Source of the DNA: Tabrizicola soli
GTDB lineage: Bacteria; Pseudomonadota; Alphaproteobacteria; Rhodobacterales; Rhodobacteraceae
Length of the DNA stretch: 64,000 bases
Direction: 5' to 3'
Assembly: GCF_015999335.1 (NCBI RefSeq)
Contig: NZ_JAEACP010000017.1
Location: 54,310-118,309, forward strand
Shown here: piece after piece, positions 59,335-64,000 of the stretch
How the letters are laid out: each line of letters starts with the position of its first letter
Position numbering within the stretch: position 1 is the stretch's first letter
Program-made: the position numbers and the translations under genes
The notes under the pieces: generated by a model
The model's database searches: none
Told to the model about the DNA's origin: nothing
Seen by the model: the letters and a program-made list of their open reading frames with translations, nothing else

Positions 59335-59518
59335 CGCCGGGAAGTAACCGGCTTGCAAACATAGGTAAATCCCCCTGAAAATGCGGATAACTGGTTGAAG
59401 AGCGAAGACTGAAGACTTCAGCCAACTGCTGGAACAAAAAATCTCTACGATTTCAAAGAGCCGAGCTGGCTGCGAACCTCTGCCCGGACTCCAGCACGCT
59501 TGTGGTTCGCAGGGAAGT
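59335..59518 (-). promoter_or_regulatory. CRISPR leader
   Basis: 184 bp between the last repeat and the cas2 stop, richer in A and T than its surroundings, as leaders are. On the minus strand it lies immediately upstream of the array and should contain the pre-crRNA promoter and integration signals. A perfect short palindrome, CTGAAG-A-CTTCAG, lies at 59409-59421, and an AAAAAA run at about 59435-59440. No promoter boxes are assigned with confidence. Confidence 0.75.
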
Positions 59519-59809
59519 TCAGATGATCAGCGGGCCGTTTAGATCTGTTGCCTGCTTGGCGCCGACGTGCTCCACTCGGCGGGTCCAGTTCGCGCCGAGG
59601 TAGTAGTAGCGCAGGCTGTCGTGCGCGGGCAGGATGATGCCCTCCAGCCTGGCCTTCAGCTTCGTCCATTGCGCCGGATCGACCTCGATTTCGAAGACCG
59701 AGAACTGCACGCGCTGACCGTAATCCTCGCAGGCGCGGGCGACTTGGCGCAAGCGTTTTTTGCCGCCCTCTTCCAGCGTATTCACATCATAGGTGACGAG
59801 GACCAGCAT
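59519..59809 (-). CDS. cas2: CRISPR-associated endonuclease Cas2 (type I-C)
   Basis: 96 aa, normal Cas2 length. It starts [20 protein letters not shown], with the conserved first-strand Asp, followed by [20 protein letters not shown]. Cas2 bridges two Cas1 dimers in the spacer integration complex. The gene directly follows cas1 (1-bp gap) and is the last cas gene before the leader. It looks intact. Confidence 0.95.
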   Translation of the reverse strand: MLVLVTYDVNTLEEGGKKRLRQVARACEDYGQRVQFSVFEIEVDPAQWTKLKARLEGIILPAHDSLRYYYLGANWTRRVEHVGAKQATDLNGPLII

Positions 59810-59810
59810 C

Positions 59811-60845
59811 TCAACTCCAGAACCAGGGCGGATAGGCGTCGATATCGCCGCGCAGGTGGCGGGCCAACATCTGGGCCTGCAACCAGGGCACCAGGCCGAA
59901 AGCCGCTTTCTCTGCCAGGAAGGGATGCAGGCGCTCCTCCTTTTTTCGGTCCTGCCAGGCGGTCAGAACCAGCTTGCGGGCGTCGTCGGTCAGCAGCACC
60001 GCGCCGCCCTCCATCCTGCGGAAATCGGCGGCCCGCAGCTGGCGGCGGTTGACCAGCGATAGCGCCAGACGGTCGGCCAAGGGCGCGCGCAGTTCCTCCA
60101 TCAAGTCCAGCGCCAGCGACGGCCGCCCGGGCCGATCGCGGTGCAGGAAGCCGACGGCGGGGTCGAGGCCCACCGCCTCGCAGGCGGATCGGCAGTCATG
60201 GGTCAGGAGCGTGTAAAGGAAGGAGAGAAGCGCGTTCATCGCATCGAGCGGCGGGCGGCGCGAGCGGGCAGTCCAGCGCAGCTCGGGGTCGGGGGAGCGG
60301 ATCAGATGGTCGAAGACGGCGAAGTAGTGATTGGCCGCTTCCCCTTCCGAACCGCGCAACAGTTCAACGCTGTCATCCTTCGCCTGCACCCGGCGCAGGA
60401 TCATCGCCATGCGGTCGGTGGCAGTCTCCAGGGCGGCACGAGCCTGCGGGTCCATCTCCTCGCTGTAGTCGCGGATCGCGCGGCGGATCACCGCACGCTG
60501 GTTGGCGATCTTGCCGATGACGATGGACCGCACGATGTCCTCGCCGCCCTCGGCCGCGCGGTATTGCGCCCGGCGCAGGAGGACGTTGCCGGTGACGGGG
60601 CCTTCGATCCGGGCCTGGAAGCGACCGTTGCGGTCCAGGATCACCAGGGTGATGCCGCGCTCGGCGCAGGTACCGATCAGGGCGGGGGTCAGCAGGATAG
60701 GCCCAAATGCGACGACCGAGGCCAGCATGTGGAGGGGCACCCGGGCGCGTTCGGCACCCTCGACCTCGGCCACCAGGTTCTCACCGTCCTTCTTCAGGGC
60801 GGTGCCCTCGGTGGTGACATAGACGGTGTTCAGGAGCTTCCTCAT
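59811..60845 (-). CDS. cas1: CRISPR-associated integrase Cas1 (type I-C)
   Basis: 344 aa from the ATG at 60845, beginning [20 protein letters not shown], the usual I-C Cas1 start. The metal-binding residues are found in [20 protein letters not shown] (Glu/Asn region near 205), in [20 protein letters not shown] (His near 241) and in [20 protein letters not shown] (Asp/Glu near 256). It integrates new spacers at the leader end with Cas2. Its start overlaps the cas4 stop by 4 bp. The frame stays open upstream to 61124, but that part is a cas4 shadow. Confidence 0.95.
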   Translation of the reverse strand: MRKLLNTVYVTTEGTALKKDGENLVAEVEGAERARVPLHMLASVVAFGPILLTPALIGTCAERGITLVILDRNGRFQARIEGPVTGNVLLRRAQYRAAEGGEDIVRSIVIGKIANQRAVIRRAIRDYSEEMDPQARAALETATDRMAMILRRVQAKDDSVELLRGSEGEAANHYFAVFDHLIRSPDPELRWTARSRRPPLDAMNALLSFLYTLLTHDCRSACEAVGLDPAVGFLHRDRPGRPSLALDLMEELRAPLADRLALSLVNRRQLRAADFRRMEGGAVLLTDDARKLVLTAWQDRKKEERLHPFLAEKAAFGLVPWLQAQMLARHLRGDIDAYPPWFWS

Positions 60846-61474
60846 GCCAAGGCCTTGGCGAGCATCCGGTCGCGCCATAGCCGCACGGGGCGGGCGTGGG
60901 TCTCGGGACGGCAAAGGTCGATCAGCGAACAGGCGCGACAGCGGGATTTGTGGGGGGTGGGTGGTGGCGTTGCGCGGCTGGCGAAGACGGCCGACAGATC
61001 GGTCACGGCGGCTTCGGTCAGGGCGCGCAGGGCGGCGTCGAAGGGGACGGTGACACGGCGTTTGGTCTGGGCATAGAAGAGGGCGCCCTCGAGGACCGGG
61101 CGGCCGGTCATCTCCTCCAGACACAGCGCCTGCGCGCAGAGCTGCGCCTCATCGGCGCGGTGCAGCTTGGGCTTGCCGCGCTTGTATTCCACCGGATACG
61201 CGGTCTCGCCATCCGGGCCGGGCTGGAACTCCACCAGATCGGCCACCCCGGTGAGGTTCAGCCGTTTCGAAGCCAGTGGCAGCGACATCACCCGCCGCAC
61301 ACCCCGCGCCCTGCGGCTGCCGCCCTTGTCGGCAACGGCGTGCAGCACATCACCCTCGGCGGTGAAGCGGTTCTCGGCCCAGAGCCGCTCCAGATGGATC
61401 AACGCCGCCTGCCGCAGGCAGTAGACGGCGTGCTGGATCGCCGAGAGGGGGATGGGATCCGTCTCGGCGTCCAT
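60842..61474 (-). CDS. cas4: CRISPR-associated exonuclease Cas4
   Basis: 210 aa. Cas4 trims prespacers and helps choose PAM-compatible ends. The [4Fe-4S] Cys are visible: AVYCLRQAALIH near residue 19, and CRACSLIDLCRP near 180-191. The RecB-type nuclease residues lie in NLTGVADLVEFQPGPDG and AYPVEYKRGKPKLHRADE (Asp, Glu-x-Lys). The gene lies 3 bp after csd2 and overlaps cas1. It appears intact. Confidence 0.94.
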   Translation of the reverse strand: MDAETDPIPLSAIQHAVYCLRQAALIHLERLWAENRFTAEGDVLHAVADKGGSRRARGVRRVMSLPLASKRLNLTGVADLVEFQPGPDGETAYPVEYKRGKPKLHRADEAQLCAQALCLEEMTGRPVLEGALFYAQTKRRVTVPFDAALRALTEAAVTDLSAVFASRATPPPTPHKSRCRACSLIDLCRPETHARPVRLWRDRMLAKALA

Positions 61475-61477
61475 CGG

Positions 61478-62494
61478 CTACACCAGATCGAGGATATCGA
61501 CCCCCTCGGGCAGCCCATCACGGTCGATCTCGACGATGTAGTCCGAGAACTTCCGCGCCGGGGCGAGGTTGCCGATGCCGCGGTCGTCCACCGCACGGAA
61601 CTCGCCATCGACGTTGCGGCCGATCCTGACCCGGTCGAACAGCGTGTGAGCCGGGGCGTTGCCGAGGGCGTTCTGGTGGCGGAAGGCGATCAGGCGGCGG
61701 GTGGTCATCTCGCCGCGCGCGGCCGAGCGGTCATGCTCGAAGGCGTTCGTCAGCGCCTCGAACAAGAGGTCGAGGTCGGCTTCGGAAAACCCGGTGCGTT
61801 CGGCGAATTTGGCCGAGATGAAGCCATGGGCGACATAGAGACCATAGGGCACGATGTGCTTTCGGCCCATGGTGCGGTTGTCGGTGCGGCTGTCGCCCTC
61901 CTCGGCCCCCTCGGTGCGCTTCTTCTGCTCGGCCTCGTTGGTGGCGGCCATGCGGGTGATCGAGATTTCCACCGGCAGGATCGGCTCGACCGAGGAGGCG
62001 AAGGTCATCTGCACCGGACCCTTGACCTGCCCGCAGTTGATGCCGGTGGACATCACCGCGCCGAAGGTGCGCACGTCGAAGAAGTTGGTGCACATCCAGT
62101 CGCTCAGCGCCTTGGCTTCGGCGTTGTCCTTCGGGTTCAGTTTGGCGTCCTTCTTCGACTTGTCGTCGGCCCGCAGCGCCACATAGGCCTGACGGTGCTT
62201 CTCGTTCAGGATCGCGCCTTCCTGCACATAGATGTGGTGGCCGGCCTCACCGCCCTTCGCCAGTTCCACATAGTTGCGGATCTTGCGCTTGAGGCTCACG
62301 TCGCTGACCAGCCCGTGGTTCGTCTCCGGGTCGAGCCGCGGCAGGTTGCCGGCGTCAGGGTCGCCGTTGGGGTTGCCGTTCGTCACGTCGAAGATCAGCA
62401 CGAAGTCGTGGCGGCGGGAAAGCGTGGTCATGGGCGAGGTTCCTTCGGCGGTTTGCGGTCGCGGCGAGGCAAAGAGATCGGTCTGCGCGGTCAT
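61478..62494 (-). CDS. csd2: Cascade backbone protein Cas7 (Csd2)
   Basis: 338 aa from the ATG at 62494, which overlaps the csd1 stop; an ATG at 62431 with a good ribosome site (GAAGGA) would give 317 aa, nearer the usual length. Signature: FVLIFDVTNGNPNGDPDAGN near the start, then LPRLDPETNHGLVSDVSLKR. Six or more copies coat the crRNA in the type I-C effector. A central GRKHIVPYGLYVAHGFISAK segment fits the family. The gene looks complete, but the effector needs Cas8c and Cas5, which are damaged or not in the window. Confidence 0.94.
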   Translation of the reverse strand: MTAQTDLFASPRPQTAEGTSPMTTLSRRHDFVLIFDVTNGNPNGDPDAGNLPRLDPETNHGLVSDVSLKRKIRNYVELAKGGEAGHHIYVQEGAILNEKHRQAYVALRADDKSKKDAKLNPKDNAEAKALSDWMCTNFFDVRTFGAVMSTGINCGQVKGPVQMTFASSVEPILPVEISITRMAATNEAEQKKRTEGAEEGDSRTDNRTMGRKHIVPYGLYVAHGFISAKFAERTGFSEADLDLLFEALTNAFEHDRSAARGEMTTRRLIAFRHQNALGNAPAHTLFDRVRIGRNVDGEFRAVDDRGIGNLAPARKFSDYIVEIDRDGLPEGVDILDLV

Positions 62495-63876
62495 TCGTCC
62501 GCTCCGTCCGCGTCGGTGTCGGTCTTTTCGTCGCGCTTGCGGAAGAAATCGCTGCGCTGATGATAGTAGCCCAGCCCGAACAGGGCCTGTTCGGTGGCAG
62601 CGAGCGAGGCGGGATAGGGATCGTTGCCCGGCTCCATCAGGTCGGTGATCGAGGTCAGCAGCTTTTCAAGGTTCACCGCCCGGCCGGGCGACAGCTTGCG
62701 CAGCTTGGAGAAGTGGTTTTGCGACCCCGCATCCAACGTGCGGTAGACCTTCTGCGGCGTAGCCGAGGCCGAGCCGTAGAACTTGTCCTTGATGGTGGCG
62801 TTCACGTTGCCGCCAAGCGCGGCGCGCTGGACTTCCTCATAGACGGCGAACAGCCGCCCGAGGATATAGCCCTTGTTGGTATTGGCGGGATCGAGCGCCA
62901 CGGGGGCCTCCTTCGACTGGAAATTGCGGATCAGGACGGACTTCAGGATCGCAGCGCGCAGGGCGTTCACCTCGCCATCGGCGCGCAGCCGCATCAGCAC
63001 GGTGGACAGCAGCGTCAGCGGATAGGGCGCGCCCGTCAGGATCGCCCGCATCCATTCTCCGGCAACGAGCGGCGGCACATTCTCGCGCTTGCCCAGCACG
63101 GCCAGTTCGGTGAGATAGCGCCAAAGCGGCGGCCAGCCGTCGCGGGGCGGGGGCTCCAGCCTGGTGTCGTCGAGATAGCGCTGGTAGTTGGCGGTCAGCG
63201 TGCCGAAATCGCTCTCCCAGTAAAAGCGGACCGAAAGCCGCGCCGCATTGGGGGCGAGGCCGAGGACGTGGAAGCGCACCCCTGCGGCCAGATCGGGGGC
63301 TATGGTCGTCAGTCTCTGCCCGTTGCGGATCTGGTCCAGCTTGTCCTTTATCTTGGCGGTCTCGTTCTTGTCGTCGGCAAAGGTATCAGCGCCGGAGCCG
63401 TCAAACATCTGGGCGAAGATCGCCTCGGCTTCGGTGAGGTGTTCAGCATTCAGCGTCATGTCGGCTGCATCCGCCCAGAACACCGTCGAGGCATCGCCGA
63501 TCTGCAACCTGTGGGCCTTGTCGGCAAGGAAGCGGTTCAGCGCGGTGGTATAGGCGAAGGCGGCGGCTTCGGAGACGGGGGCGTTGTCGCCTTGTGTATG
63601 GCCGTAAGATTCGTATGCGTCTTCGTTGAACGAAACAAGGGAGGCCCCCGACGACTGCGCATCCTTGACACCCTTGATTGAAGGGTGAAGCCGTGCGATG
63701 GGGCCCACTTTTCCAGTGATGAGGCACGCGGCATCCGGCAGTGCTTCGGAGAGCTTGATCTGCTCCCAAAGCTTCTGAGCCGCTGGCGTATCGTGGACAA
63801 AAGTTGGTCCCGAGCCTCCAGCGACAGCAAAGACAACTGCCTGATCAAGCATTTCCGCAGGCCAAGAATTGGCTAG
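62491..63876 (-). pseudogene. csd1: Cascade large subunit Cas8c (Csd1), N-terminus removed by an insertion element
   Basis: The intact part reads from SWPAEMLDQAVVFAVAGG to the stop at 62491, with 453 codons from the first internal ATG (63852). Csd1 proteins are normally near 570-600 aa and contain PAEMLDANVVF about 130 residues from the start, so that N-terminal part is missing. Immediately beyond (about 63870-63876) the sequence becomes the end of an IS5-family element, and the csd1 frame meets a stop at 63913. The C-terminal part has NTNKGYILGRLFAVYEEVQR and ALFGLGYYHQRSDFFRKRDE, typical of csd1 ends. Cas8c recognises the PAM, so interference is probably lost unless the rest is restored elsewhere. 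Confidence 0.82.
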
Positions 63877-64000
63877 GCTCCAGACCCATTGATTTCGGGC
63901 GGTTCGCGTGATTCAGGCCTCGCAAGGAGACCTGACCGATGAGCAACCTCTACTGGCTGTCCGAGGCGCAAATGGAGCGCCTGAAGCCATTCTTTCCGAA
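63873..64000 (+). mobile_element. IS5-family insertion sequence, left end (continues past window)
   Basis: Homology to csd1 stops near CTAG at 63873-63876, and the following GCTCCAGACCCATTGATTTC looks like an insertion-sequence terminus. A ribosome site (CGCAAGGAGA) and a transposase start follow. Insertion beside CTAG or TA is usual for IS5/IS427-group elements. The exact ends and target duplication need the sequence beyond the window. Confidence 0.72.
63939..64000 (+). CDS. IS5-family transposase, N-terminal fragment (cut by window edge)
   Basis: Twenty codons are visible, reading MSNLYWLSEAQMERLKPFFP. This is the standard opening of IS5/IS427-group transposases (the DUF4096-like N-terminus with W-L-x-x-x-Q-x-x-R-L-x-P-F-F-P). 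The catalytic DDE residues lie outside the window. It is oriented opposite to the cas operon. Confidence 0.8.
   Translation, partial: MSNLYWLSEAQMERLKPFFP

Noticed and set aside
42561..59437. Dozens of open frames of 60-550 codons on both strands with recurring peptides such as RSALPDGER, SIRAPGWGAT, SLPIRERGSK and APHPGARIET.
   Set aside because: They are translations of the CRISPR repeat in different frames, with spacers between. The repeat has no stop codon in several frames, so long spurious frames arise.

Overview
The window is GC-rich DNA with overlapping gene starts and stops, DUF1523 and DUF1330 genes, and the GGGGGC-hairpin plus CCCCCAGGATATTT intergenic motif. This points to an alphaproteobacterium of the Rhodobacterales (Rhodobacteraceae/Paracoccaceae). 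Species cannot be named from the sequence alone. No replication origin or rRNA is present; the only tRNA is tRNA-Sec.

Layout: (1) 1-4603 is a catabolic operon on the minus strand (aldehyde dehydrogenase fragment, luciferase-like monooxygenase, flavin reductase, alpha/beta hydrolase, DUF1185), with a divergent GntR/FCD regulator and a DUF1330 gene. (2) 4604-11645 is a heme-copper oxidoreductase cluster behind an FNR-like box: a tiny one-helix protein, a CuA subunit II, a subunit I lacking the cross-linked active-site tyrosine, heme O synthase, SCO, a cytochrome b-ferredoxin-FlpD fusion, a periplasmic protein and a hemerythrin. The missing tyrosine suggests NO reduction rather than O2 reduction. 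A TlpA/DsbE-like thioredoxin converges on it. (3) 12405-20613 is an operon of mostly unassigned function (coiled-coil protein, small membrane proteins, AAA+ ATPase, two large unknown proteins, DUF1523). It begins at a perfect palindrome and is interrupted by a DUF559 nuclease gene embedded in GC-rich palindromes. (4) 20614-23080 holds decayed genes (CitE-like, MmgE/PrpD, FUSC) around one intact MaoC-type hydratase. (5) 23219-37733 is a selenocysteine island: formate dehydrogenase with an in-frame UGA and SECIS-like hairpin, FdhB, FdhC, FdhE, SelA, SelB, tRNA-Sec and SelD, with an FtsH/phospholipase D pair between. (6) 37762-42612 is a dipeptide/nickel-type ABC importer operon on the minus strand. 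(7) 42896-63876 is a type I-C CRISPR-Cas locus with an array of about 247 repeats (16.4 kb), a leader, cas2, cas1, cas4 and csd2, and a csd1 that has lost its N-terminus to an IS5-family element running off the right edge.

How parts work together: formate dehydrogenase needs Sec, and every dedicated Sec-decoding component (selA, selB, selC, selD) lies within 15 kb of it. CtaB and SCO fit the maturation of the neighbouring CuA/heme enzyme. In the CRISPR locus the acquisition genes and leader look intact, but the interference complex is probably broken, so the long array may be a frozen record.
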